Below are positions 1 to 11,063 of a stretch of DNA of 64,000 nt, piece by piece. Source of the DNA: Sarcomyxa edulis (lineage: Eukaryota; Basidiomycota; Agaricomycetes; Agaricales; Mycenaceae); NCBI GenBank assembly GCA_009761415.1, contig QUOL01000013.1, positions 982,501 to 1,046,500 of the forward strand, given 5' to 3'. Made by a program: the position numbers and the translations under genes. Numbering within the stretch: position 1 is the stretch's first letter; each line of letters opens with the position of its first letter. The notes beneath the pieces are model-generated. The model saw only the letters and a list, made by a program, of their open reading frames with translations, was not told where the DNA came from and did not search any database.

Positions 1-255
1 AGGTTGTCTTCTGTCCGCAGCACAACATCTAGACGGAACGATTGATGTTAGCGCTGGAAGCGGTGCATCGAGCGCCCGCTTTGCGCTCAGAATAGAATCC
101 TGCGAACACGTCTTCAAAATTGAGAACTGCCCCCGCATTTACTAGTGTGGGCAAGAATGAGACGCCCCCAGTGGATATCCTGAAGTACAAATGCACCTTC
201 GTTAGTCCCCCAGTACAAAACGACATCCAGCGTACCTATATTCATCTAGCTCTAA
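1..255. other. 5' flank, no gene seen
   Basis: Non-coding flank upstream of the first gene. Only a 65-residue minus-strand frame is present, with no recognisable features. It probably holds the promoter of the gene that starts at 256. Confidence 0.4.
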
Positions 256-1887
256 ATGGCATCAAATGACATCTCCAGCCCTCAGCAGGAACGTGTCGCA
301 TATCGCTTCACACCAACCCAGGACTGGTTTTCCTCTAACATCGACTCCTGGACCCCCCTTTTCCCTTTGATTCAAACGCCCACACCCCGGATTCTAGAAA
401 TCGGTTCCTGGGAGGGACGTTCTGCCGTCTTCCTCTTGACAGAGCTCTGCAGAAACGGCGGAGAAATCGTATGCATCGACCACTTCGATCTGATGGGCAC
501 TCCCGCCGGACGCGAACGTTACACGAAGATCACCCACAACCTCTCCTTGACGGGGGGCAGATTCAGAGTGCTAGCCGAGTTCAGCGTCCCCGCATTGATG
601 AGTCTTCTCAAGGACGAGATTTCATCGACTAGCCCGGGATATGACTGGATTTATGTGGATGGGTCCCATGAGGCAGACGACACCCTCTTGGATGGTGAAC
701 TTGTCTGGCGTCTAGCGAAGAAAGGGGCGATTGTCATATTTGACGATTACCATTGGGACAGGGAGCCAGAAGATAGTCTCCATCATCCCAGGCGAGGAAT
801 CGACGCTTTCATGACTTTGCATCATGGCGAATATCAGCAGTTATCATCTCCTTCACAGTATCAGATGATACTAAGAAAGACATCCGACATGCGAATCGGT
901 TTCCTCGTGAAGAACGCCATCGACGACGTTCAGACTTCGAACCACGACGCCTTTGGGTATGGAATCAATTTGGCGCTAGCTATCGATTCCAACTACGCGA
1001 TGCCCGCAGCCGTGGCGATTCGAAGTGCCGTCGAACAGACATCGGGACGGATCACTGTGTACATCGTAGACTGTGGGATTACGGAGGTGGACAAGGCGAA
1101 GATAGCGCAATCGATTGTAGATCGGTCAGACGTTACTTTAAAGTTCCTGGAGTTACCCAAAACCAGTCTCGCCGCTGAGTATGGGGTGATGTGGGCCAAG
1201 GTCGACATGATTCGAGTCCTGCCGGTCGAAAGAGTCCTATACTTAGACGCAGACGTTTTGGTACGAGGGAGTCTGAAGGAAATATGGGATTTCGATCTGA
1301 AAGGCGGCGTAATCGGAGCTGTGCGAGATATAGGATTTCCAGACGGCCACGATGGCATAGAAACCCCGTATTTCAATGCGGGAGTGCTCTTGATGGACCT
1401 CGCAAAGGTTAGGGAGACGATAGACACATTGGAGGTGTTGGGTAGAAGGATGAGGAATGCGAGATTTGCTGACCAGGACGCGCTTAACGCGCATTTCCGA
1501 GTCGTCGGTTGGGTGCCACTTGGACTCCAGTGGAATGCCCAAGGGCTGGGAACGTACGCTAACCTGCCGTCACTTGCCCGTCAGACCCTCGACCTCAAAT
1601 TATTGGAAAATCCACAAATCGTGCACTTCACCGGACCCGTCAATCCCACAATGGCTGAGATATTGAATCCGTATATTCAGCCATACACAGCAAAACCGTG
1701 GGGCTACGCAGGTGCACCTGGACATCCATACAGCATAGATTGGTGGGGAATGTTAGATAAGACAGCCTGGAATGGTTCGAGACATTCTAAAGAATATGAG
1801 GGTCTTTGCGAGATCAAGAGAGAAGAAGCAATTCAGCTCGGTGTATCGGCATTCCGAGACAGAATCAGGGAAGGGAGATGTTTGTAA
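256..1887 (+). CDS. Fusion of class I SAM methyltransferase and GT8 glycosyltransferase
   Basis: Single-exon, 543-residue protein. Residues about 40-200 form a class I methyltransferase of the Methyltransf_24 type: SAM-binding loop LEIGSWEGRS, acidic strand end IDHFD, then YVDGSHEADD and IVIFDDYHW. Residues about 235-480 form a glycosyltransferase family 8 domain: start LALAIDSNYAMP, metal-binding DxD in LYLDADVLVRG, YFNAGVLLMDL, FADQDALNAHF, and a late HFTG motif. GT8 enzymes transfer a sugar from a nucleotide-sugar donor with a divalent metal. The acceptor of either domain cannot be read from sequence. No signal peptide or membrane helix is evident, so a soluble cytosolic protein is likely. 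The lack of introns is unusual next to its intron-rich neighbours. Domain calls are confident; the joint function is unknown. Confidence 0.9.
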   Translation: MASNDISSPQQERVAYRFTPTQDWFSSNIDSWTPLFPLIQTPTPRILEIGSWEGRSAVFLLTELCRNGGEIVCIDHFDLMGTPAGRERYTKITHNLSLTGGRFRVLAEFSVPALMSLLKDEISSTSPGYDWIYVDGSHEADDTLLDGELVWRLAKKGAIVIFDDYHWDREPEDSLHHPRRGIDAFMTLHHGEYQQLSSPSQYQMILRKTSDMRIGFLVKNAIDDVQTSNHDAFGYGINLALAIDSNYAMPAAVAIRSAVEQTSGRITVYIVDCGITEVDKAKIAQSIVDRSDVTLKFLELPKTSLAAEYGVMWAKVDMIRVLPVERVLYLDADVLVRGSLKEIWDFDLKGGVIGAVRDIGFPDGHDGIETPYFNAGVLLMDLAKVRETIDTLEVLGRRMRNARFADQDALNAHFRVVGWVPLGLQWNAQGLGTYANLPSLARQTLDLKLLENPQIVHFTGPVNPTMAEILNPYIQPYTAKPWGYAGAPGHPYSIDWWGMLDKTAWNGSRHSKEYEGLCEIKREEAIQLGVSAFRDRIREGRCL

Positions 1888-2925
1888 CTTGAAGTTGGAT
1901 TCTGCTGTATGAAAATTCTCGTTAGATAGTGTTGATATGGAAATACAAGTGTACTCACCAGATCCGAGACTCGAAGCGCGTTCAATGTTTTGGGTCTAGG
2001 ACTGCACGGTCCGAGTTATGGCAATCCACCGTACAGCAGAACTGCTATAACCTCAAATCTTGACGATCTAAATTCGTAAGCGATGTTTTACAAAGTGCTT
2101 TGTGCAAAGTCGCAATCGGTGACTGAGGCAGACTGAGGCCGCAAGACTGGTTTGCAGAAGGAAGGTTCTCTGTTCCGTCGAATCTCCGCTTTCTCGCGGT
2201 CCCATGATCAGACTGCTCACTGACAACGCGCATTGCGCAACGTTGAACGGAGCAACATATGCATTGTGTTCAGTGTTAACACATCATAAAGCCTTCTTGA
2301 ACATCCTAGGCCAATCGATTTTTTAGACTGCCTGCAGCGTATATCATCTACCCGCGAACTACTACACTGGGTTGCTATACTCAACCAATAGGAACGTCCA
2401 CGGTGACAATCAGTTTATTTTCGTTGCATATGCTCAAGCCTACGTATACTCTCAGACACACAGGAAGTTACGTTTGATGATGTTTCGTTTGTCGCCAATA
2501 CGCCTGTGACTATCATCAAGCTGTGAGGATCACCAAATTTCGAAAAGCTACGCACTGCTGTACAAGGTAAGATGTTGACTTGCACGTATCCTGTGGTAGA
2601 TCTCCGTGCCGCTTCATTATCGAGATACAAGGCCCAGTGACAGCGAAGAGAGGACTCGGAACACGAAACACCATCACTCAACGCAAACACCATCTGTTCA
2701 CTATTCATTCGCGATCATGATGAAAGGTTCGTGTCTACGAGCATCTCTTGATTTGCGCGCGTTCGCTGTTGGCCTGTGTTGAATATACTTACTGCAATTT
2801 TTTGTCAATCCGATCAGGAAGTAATTATGAGCACAGGCCTTGTGAGTATATAACATTCTCGACATCTCACTTACAATTAACGACTTCGACAACCAGTTAA
2901 CAAGATACCTAACAACTAAAGAGAC
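1888..2925. other. Intergenic, no supported gene
   Basis: About 1 kb with only short frames (under 100 codons) on the minus strand. None shows a recognisable domain or convincing splice continuity. It holds the 3' flank of the methyltransferase-GT8 gene and the promoter of the small gene at 2926. Confidence 0.4.
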
Positions 2926-3306
2926 ATGCCTACCTCCACCTTTGATTTCCAAGGCGCCAACGATACGTATGTCTAGTTCTTCTCGTTCAAGCTGAACATG
3001 ACGCGACTAAGAACGGATTATCTGTTACAGCGACCAAAGCTCCCAAGCGGTCGCCAGACCAGAAATTGGAATAATATCTCACGAGAATGAGACCCTGTAC
3101 CCTGCACCGAAGGACGACGTCCTACCAGGGTGCGAGACATGCCCTGATAAGGAGCCTCAGAAGTGAGCCTTTCATGATCCATCTCGAAGTCGCTTGACCA
3201 AATCTCTCCATGAAGGCCAGACGATAAATCAAAACCTACCCCACGGGGTAAGGCCAAACCGCCTGTGGTGGGCACACAACCCCCGAACAAACCGTCTGGA
3301 CGTTGA
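2926..3306 (+). CDS. Small disordered hypothetical protein with a CxxC motif
   Basis: Built by hand from three exons (2926-2966, 3031-3162, 3216-3306). Introns of 64 and 53 nt have GT...AG ends, and the reading phase stays correct throughout, giving 87 residues. The protein starts MPTSTFDFQGAND, contains one CETC motif mid-protein, and ends in a Lys/Pro-rich tail (PTPRGKAKPP). It has no hydrophobic segment and is probably disordered. The phase agreement over two introns is the main evidence that it is real. I do not recognise the family. A longer gene with further exons is possible. Confidence 0.5.
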
Positions 3307-4793
3307 GTCATTAGTCGATAGGGACCCCAAGAAAGGTTGATGCATTTAATTGGAACGATACTGTCGGGACAGTCGTAATTCTGATGCTTGAATGGACCGA
3401 GGACGTTGTATTTTTCTTCACAAGGTACTGATAATAGACAATCAATTGGGACGTATGATTAATTAGCAAGGGTTTTCCGACTCATACAACTACGAAGTCC
3501 GTCAGTCTCAACATTTGTCGAAACTAGCACAGGTCATTCAACAATATGAGATTGAGAGTTTCGCATCAAGGTGCTCACCCATTCCATCATGATACCAAGA
3601 TAATTCCATGTCCCGGTGTTCTCGACGAGTAGTGTGTCGCGTTCGACCTAAGGAAGACTGCGTGAAGAAGCTATTTTGCCGGACCGTCAAATATTGTTTC
3701 GAACAAAGCAAGCCAACCGTCGACATCCAATTCGAGGGTCCGTCTTCCGCCCTCTACGTTTTCAAGGATGAGGATAGAGATGAGATTGAGCCACCTGGAC
3801 GCAGAGTCAACATGGGGTGCGAACGTCCACCCGAGTCCTTCAAGAGAAACAGAGGCTACTAGGCCATCGACCGCATTCCTCGGATATTTACGGACCCAAC
3901 AGAGAGATACGATCCGGCGACGGAGTCTTTGTGTGAGCTCCTCCTGATGCCGGAAGAGGTAGAGTAGGTCTCGTGTAATTTGATGGAGAGTTGATCTGAA
4001 GGTGCATCTGGGATTGATAAAGCTCGTGCTATTACTGAAGTAGGGCTTTGGGAGCTCACTAGGCCCTTGGGTGAATTCTCATAGTCCTAAGTCGATCGAG
4101 TCCTATAATTTTAAACCGCAACAGATAAGATGATGGAGGCGTCGAGAATCTTGCTGCAGGACATGACGATAGCCCATTCGAGTAGAAATTTCCAGTAATG
4201 GCAACAGTGTGTCCATCGAAGGTGAATGAGCCACTGGCAGTGTGTGAGCTTGGAGAAGTAGCTTGTCGCGCCCTGGTATGCGTTTCAGACGTCTTGACTA
4301 CATCGTCGCAACAGTGCTGGTTGAAGTAGAAAGTCAGGATGGACTGAGTCTTATCCGAGTCATCCGGAGGAGAAAAAAGCACAAAGAATCGCTGACAGGA
4401 TCTGTGCCAAAAGACCGATTGTCAGTGGTCACGCTGTTCGCAGCGTCACTCCGTGCGAATACTCGTGACATGCGTTACTTGACGATATTCAGCAACCCCC
4501 TAACTTTGTCATTCTTTCCGGCCGGCGAGTCCAAATTCTCTCCATCAAGGACTGGAGGACATTTCAACTAACAATCTTGCAGCAAATCCCAAATCGATAG
4601 GTACTTCCGACAGACTGCACCAGGAATCGTCGCGTGGCGCGTCTCACGTGCGTCTTTATATTCCCTTTCGGTCGAGCAGCGAGTTGCGGCGTAGCATGCA
4701 ACGACGACGACGACGACTCCTCTCGAGCGAATTCTGCCTTCAAACACTTTCAACGACGGCGCTGGACCTGAAGCTCAAACTTTGACGCTTCCC
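3307..4793. other. Gene-poor stretch with unresolved coding-like frames
   Basis: Two stretches look weakly coding but could not be joined into a gene. On the plus strand, 3608-3862 encodes 84 residues with a motif VDIQFEGPSSALYVF and meets a TAG; the same frame then reads open for about 34 more codons. On the minus strand, 4059-4382 encodes GSFTFDGHTVAITGNFYSNG within a 107-residue frame. They do not overlap and could be fragments of decayed genes. The last 200 bp probably contain the promoter of the DUF300 gene. Confidence 0.3.
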
Positions 4794-7386
4794 ATGTATA
4801 CCTCAGATATGCCTTCCGTCTATGAACTTGGTTCGGGGGCCGGCTCGAGTCTTCCAACGCCTGTACTCGTATTGGCTGGAGTATCCTCCTTGATCGCTGT
4901 TCTTGTCTCTGCCATGTCTGTATACCTTCAACTCAAGAACTATCGAAAACCTAGCCTCCAACGGTGCGTATTTCGATTGCAAAAGGAATTTGACATCTTA
5001 TTGTGGATGGGCGCAGAATGGTTATACGAATCATGATCATGGTTCCCATATACGCAATATCTTCCCTTATCTCCTTGTTCTCGTTGGAAGCCGCCTTTGT
5101 GATAGATGCCATTCGGGATATATACGAGGTGAGCCTTGCCAGTCGTTGGTTATGGCTAATATTCAAGTTTAACGACCCTGATCTCGAAGGCCTTTGTCAT
5201 ATATTGCTTCTTCGTTCTCCTACTATCGTATCTTGGCGGCGAAAGATCTCTACTCATCCTCCTCCACGGGCGACCACCCAAAGCCCAAGTGTTTCCTGCC
5301 AGTCTCTTCAAAAGAGAAATCGACGTCAGTGATCCATATACGTTTCTATTTCTGAAACGCGGCATCTTACGTACGCTGCATCCCAGTTCTCTCAAATCGC
5401 TTCACTGACGCTGCAAATTAGAATATGTACAAGTCAAGCCTGTCCTTGCCATAGCCACCCTCATACTCAAAGCATGCGGGAAATTTAATGAGGGTGATCT
5501 CAAAGCTGGTTCTGGATATCTATACGTCAGTATCATATATAACATTAGCATATGTTTGAGTCTCTACTGGTAAGCAACGTCTTTCGGCTCGTATTCATCT
5601 CATCTCTTGACTCACATAATCAGTCTTGCCATATTTTGGATGTGCGTAAACCAAGATCTCAAACCATTCAGGTCAGTCTTCTCCTCCTCCATCTCAGGAA
5701 ACAGCACTCACGCATCGACTCCCCAGACCCGTCCCGAAATTCCTATGCGTCAAAGGGATTCTCTTCTTCTCATTCTGGCAAGCCCTTGGCGTCTCCATCC
5801 TCGTAGCCGCTGGTGTCATAACCAAACTCGGACCATACACTAGCGAAGAGAAAATTTCACTAGGCCTCACAGATCTTCTCATATGCATCGAAATGCCGTT
5901 CTTTGCTATCGCACACATGTTTGCGTTCTCTTACACGGATTTCATCGATCCCTCACTGTCATATGTCGCTCGTATGCCTATGTATTACGCGTTCAGGGAT
6001 GCGTTTGGGTTGTTGGATGTCGTGGAAGATTCAAAAGCCACTCTACGAGGTGAGGGGATGGATTATCGGGAGTTCGAGCCGTCGGAAGGGTTGATGCATC
6101 AAGGTGCTGGACGGGATAGACGAATTAGGGCTGGGTTGAGATACAGTAAGGGTGGGAGGGGGAAATATTGGCTGCCGAAGCCTAGTCAAGGGACACAACC
6201 ACCAGGAAGAGTCGAGAGGGGTGTAAATAACATCATCAAGTCAGTGGCTGGTCGGGATCAGGGCGAAGAGATACATGCACCGTTGTTAGGAGTCATCGAC
6301 GAAGATATCGTTCACCTAGCTCCAGACCTCATCGAAGAGGAAGAGGATACCATTTGGGGGGAACCTCATACAGAAGACGGATATGAACTGCCGTTTGGAG
6401 AGATCGATGAAGGGGACGAAGAGCTATTCGATCATAGCAGGAAGTATCTGTTTGGAGATTACAACTACCCGTGCATCGATGTCAGCTCGGAGGCAGCGAG
6501 AACCACGATGTGGGATGAGGAGGAACGGATTCTAAGGGACGAGCAAGGAGCTTGGTTTGCACCGATTCGAGGATCGAAAGGGCAGCTCATCCTGGAGCAC
6601 AACAAGAGGCCTTGGGAAGGCTATGGTGCAGTTGGGACGACGGAAACGAGGGAAAGGAAAGCGACTGCGAAAGGAAAAGAAAGACATAGGGGATTTTCTG
6701 GAAACGACACCGTCATTGATTACGAGCAGGACCGGACACCTGCTGAAGAGCCTACCGATGTTCAGCTTAGGTGGGCTAGAATTCAAGGACGTCCTTCACC
6801 TTCACCTTCGACATCTCGACCCCAGTCACCCCATCTTCGAAATCGACCAAACTTACAGTACACAGAAGGAACATATTCCGGACCCTCGTCGATTGAAAGC
6901 AGCAGCAGCCCAGCTCGAAGAGGGATAGCATCACGGAACAACTCTCGACAGCATCAAAACACGAAACCTGAGTCGCCTTTGCCTCCGGACGCCGTGGACT
7001 TGATCGTAGAGGATAATCGAACCGCACAAGAGGAACAGACACGTGTTAGACGGAAAGGAGAGCCTGCTGTCAGAGGGTCCGCCCTGAAGAAGGTGTACAA
7101 ACGAGGATTCATTGCTGATGACGCTCAGGGGCCTCGCCAGGAAGAGGAAGGTTCTGACGAGGAAGAACATCAGAGGATTGGGGGGGCTGGGAAGAGAATT
7201 GATTTCGGAGAGGAATCTTTGGACACTATCGGAGATGAAGATGAGGAGGCTGAGAGAGCGGAGGGTCCACGGGGTTCTGACACGGAAGCGGAAGGCATCA
7301 TCGCGAGACTGAACACACCGCCATTACATGCGCGTGTATTCATTGATGATGTGCCCGGTTCCGGGGCTGATAACCCTTGGGCTTGA
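4794..7386 (+). CDS. TMEM184/Ost-alpha-like (DUF300) multi-pass membrane protein
   Basis: Exons begin 4794-4963 and 5017-5128, followed by several short exons; the last long exon runs to 7386. The start is the ATG at 4794 (MYTSDMPSVYEL). The spliced N-terminal half is a seven-helix DUF300 protein, the family of TMEM184 and organic solute transporter alpha. Family landmarks are FSLEAAFVIDAIRDIYE, SYLGGERSLLILLHGRPP, DVSDPYTFLFLKRGIL, YNISICLSLYCLAIFW and MPFFAIAHMFAFSYTDF. Fungal members are often placed in vacuolar or endosomal membranes; that is family knowledge, not read here. The C-terminal half, more than 400 residues, is a hydrophilic, acidic, Glu/Arg-rich and probably disordered tail, much longer than in animal TMEM184. 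Internal exon edges between 5129 and 5893 are approximate. Confidence 0.88.
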
Positions 7387-7566
7387 GAACGAGGTGTTAT
7401 CGTGTACGTCTCAGGCGTTTGTACTCATTAGCATTACAATGATATTGTTTTCGAGATTGCCTTATAGACACGATCATTGACTCAGCCATACGACTTCCGC
7501 ATGATCATCTATTTCTCATGTACAACAAATCAAGACGGTTTCTTCTGTTCTAGATCTTTATGTATC

Positions 7567-8415
7567 TTACAATCTTGCAAGTACGGCTTCAGCACCGGAA
7601 ACCGTAACACCTGGACCGGGCTCGACCTGTGGCACAGTAAGAGATTGACATCAAGGAGGAAGAGGAATTGTTTACCTCGACATACTTGACGACAAGATCG
7701 TCAATGATGAGTGCGTAGCGGGCAGTGCGAATTCCAAGCCCCCTTTCGGTGAGGTCAATGGACAAGCCAAGCGATTCGGACCACTTCGCGTATGTATCGG
7801 ATAGAGCGAGGATCTGAGTCCCCAGGTCAATATGACAGACGACACTGGGAACATCGAATAGGTACCTTGTCTTTGACACCCTCCACCCTGCCCCATCCAC
7901 TCATGACTGCAAGATATACACATTTAGTTCAGAGGGAGTTAAATGTGATGTAGGGTTTACCAAAAGGATCGTTAGCTGCGACAACGGCGATAACGTCGAC
8001 TCCTTTGGCTTTGAATTCATCGAATTTAGCCACAAAAGGAGGAAGATGGTTAACATGGCAAGTTGGCTAGATCCCGGACATGCGTGTCAGCGTTGTATTG
8101 ATCGATGAGGGTGGGCACATACTGTGAAAGCACCAGGGACAGAGACGATGACAACCTTCTTGCCCTTCCAGTCTTCAGTAGAGATCTTGGTAGCTGAATC
8201 GCCGTTCAGCTCAAATGATACCTTGGGCACTTGCATGACATGTCCATTACTCACGAACTCCACAAGCAAGACCGTCCTCCAGTTCTGGACTGTACGGGAT
8301 GTACTAAAAGTTGATCACACGAGTGATCAGGAGATTCAAACGGACGAACAAATTGAGAACTCACAGTAAAAGTACCTGAGGGGATAGTATCGCCGACTTT
8401 GATAGTTGGGGCCAT
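7567..8415 (-). CDS. PMP20: Type II peroxiredoxin (Prx5/Pmp20/Asp f 3 type), probably peroxisomal
   Basis: Minus-strand gene with five or more introns. It starts MAPTIKVGDTIPSG at 8415 and ends at 7567. Splicing joins VSVPGAFT to PTCHVNHLPPF, giving the peroxidatic cysteine motif of type II (Prx5) peroxiredoxins; a second Cys lies in the LACG segment. Later landmarks are VDVIAVVAANDPFVMSGWG and GLGIRTARYALIIDD. Such enzymes reduce hydrogen peroxide and alkyl hydroperoxides using thioredoxin or glutathione. The protein ends ...AVLARL, and the last three residues fit the PTS1 peroxisomal import consensus, as in Pmp20. A TATA-like run (tatatata) lies about 50 bp upstream of the ATG. Family assignment is firm; peroxisomal location is inferred from the tail. 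Confidence 0.92.
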
Positions 8416-11063
8416 GATAAAGTTCGGTGTAAGGATGCACTGCCTGGGATTGCGCAACTTCTGAAATATATATACGCGTCTGAGTAATCGGAGCATGTGT
8501 CACGTGATATCAGCCAATGGGGAATTCTATCACCTTGTCGAGACTCGAGACTCGAGAATCGTCAGTCTCTCAGACTCTCTCTTGACCGGACTATGACCTT
8601 CTACTCGAAAATTGCCATGAACGTTGGCGTCAACCATCTTTCGAGGATCTAACGATTTCTGCGGGTCGATATTGGGCCTCACATACTACCGCACATCACG
8701 CCCCCCACTCGACTTTTGATTTTGTGGGAGAGGTCGTTTCCCTTTGGTTTCCCTCCTTTTCAAGGCCACGAGTATAACCATAACATTATCGGGGATGCAG
8801 GCATGATAGCATCAGTGATGGCTTGATACACTGCTCTACTGCGGCCTTGTGAGACGAACTACTATCTATATCTTCATTTTGACACCTCGACGAAGGACTG
8901 TACCCATGATCGGCACCCGCTTTAGGCTATATATCCTAATTCTCATTTTGCTTGCCGATTTCTGACCTATCTTGGATTCGACTCTGCCCTCAATCTTCGC
9001 ATGCTTCTGGCCTCAATCCGTGCTATCTGCTCTCGAAGATGATGCTTTCGTATTCAAGCTTAACAATGACACGATCAAGCATCTGGGGGACATGACCCAA
9101 CACCGATGGCACTCTTAGAATCAATCCATCTATGGTGGTAGTCATCCCCTAGTATCAACTTCTTTCTGCTTGCAAGGATGGAACTATTTTCCCGGCGTTA
9201 ACTCCACATCACGTCTAACGATCATCTCGGTCTTCGGTCTCAACTCAAAAGATCAGCTACCAACGTCGGTGAGTACAAATCATGCTAACGCTCACGTTCT
9301 TATATAGAGTATGCCCTAAAACCCATTAGCTGTATATCCCTTCCATCACAGCCATACTGCTCCGTGTAAGATGTAACATTGTCGGCGCTGATCCGCAATC
9401 GAAGGATATTACATATCACTCCAGTGCGTGCAGAGTTACGAGTATCTGCCACATCAGTTCCCGTTCTCGCATCATTGGTTATCTCTGAACCCCCAACGAA
9501 ATCGACACCTGACACTTGCTTTCAGATATCTCAAATAAACCCAGCCATCAAGCTTCCATCACTGTTGCCGCGGTGCGTGCTTGCTCCTGTGTTTGAATCT
9601 TATCTTCAGTAATAGGTCACGCCCATTGATCGTGTCGTCCACACATAAGACAGGCTCTGGGGAAGCACGACTTCACGACCCTTGAGACTCACCCAGTACA
9701 TCACCTAATGTAAGCCAGTGATTATGTTATCTGTCGTTCAATACCTTGACTCTTTCTGTGTCTCAAGGCCCTCTGTGACTCCAATCCGCATCATCGTAAG
9801 CTCCGACGCGGAAAGATATTCTGTCGTCGATATCACTGGTGCTCGAAGTGCTTCATCAATTCGGGAATGTATTTTCTCCAAGGTAGGTCGCATTTCCTGT
9901 TCAACCTCCGCGTAAACAAACCGTCAAAGTGTAGTTGGGCATACCGGCTGACTGTCACCGCGTATTCTCAATATGGCCCTGCGAAATTGGCACATATGCT
10001 ACTGGCCCCTCTTTGACGGACGATCTACTGTACCAGCTGTGTCGGGAGCGAGGAGATCCGTCCGGTTCCCTCAAATTTTTTGTCTCACCATTTCATAACC
10101 GAGCTTCAGCGTATTACGAACCAGTCCCGGACCGTGCCACCGTGTAAGAGACTTCGTAACTGTTGATTTTTCTACCGATCTATTGACTCATTGTCTTGAT
10201 GATTAGTTCCGCATCACCAGTCAATTCGGATGTCATGTATTCTCTGACAACTACATCTCTCCCTGATCTCTCACAACGCAGATAACATCCACAATGAAAC
10301 AAATCATTTCACGCGCGAAACGGCGATGATGACTTGGTATGGGTTGGAAACTCGGAGGATACGAACAACAAAGCTGTACTCAGATTGGTGGAGTATAGGT
10401 GTAAGTTAGCACGGGGAGACGGTGCAATACATACCGGCATTCTTATGAACGTGATGGAGATCAGCATCAGCCTGACCATGAATGGAAAGATGCTCAAAAG
10501 ACCCCCAGGATGCGGTTTGCAAGTTCCGAGGAACCGAACCGCGGAAATTAGTAGGATCATACCCTTCTCCCCATTTCTCTTCTCATTCTCACTGCCACTT
10601 ATACTAGTGCCACAGTTCCCTCATCAACCTCGGAAGCCATCTTCGTGGGATTGCCCGCTGTATTTGGACGATGAGGAGAAACTTCATCACCCCTTCAAAC
10701 GCCTTCGAAAGGGCATGTGCTTGATTCCAAAGTATCTTATGTGCAGTGTCAGTCTAAGGCAAGCCTCACCGTACCGAAGCAATTGATCTGAGCCCTTGCT
10801 TACGAGGCGAATCGAACCCTATTGATCACGATAAGTATGGTCAAGTCATGACGACTACCGCTCTGAACCTTTTCTTTGAAACCTTCCATGTATCACTTGT
10901 CCAGGACAAGAATATATAGGCTAGCAAGGAGGAATAAGAAGAGGTGATACAAGTACAATGATTACAATCCAATCGTCCATCATCCGCCCTCAGCCCTCAG
11001 CGCTTCAGCCCTCAGACATGGCAACACAATGTTGTCGATGAGTTCTCCTATGCCTACAGACTG
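8416..11063. other. Long gene-poor region with possible gene remnants
   Basis: About 2.6 kb without a gene I can support. Two minus-strand stretches look like exons of lost or unresolved genes. Around 9730-9920 there is EVEQEMRPTLEKIHSRIDEA and more in the same frame. Around 10420-10560 there is a peptide containing FRGSVPRNLQTASWGSFEHL, ending at a good GT donor. A repeated ctcgagactcgag palindrome lies near 8540-8555, and short cagccctcag repeats near 10985-11015. The plus-strand frame at 10334-10786 runs opposite the second stretch and has no recognisable domain. Confidence 0.35.

Noticed and set aside
993..1427. 144-codon minus-strand frame
   Set aside because: It lies fully inside the GT8 domain, whose motifs are clear on the plus strand.
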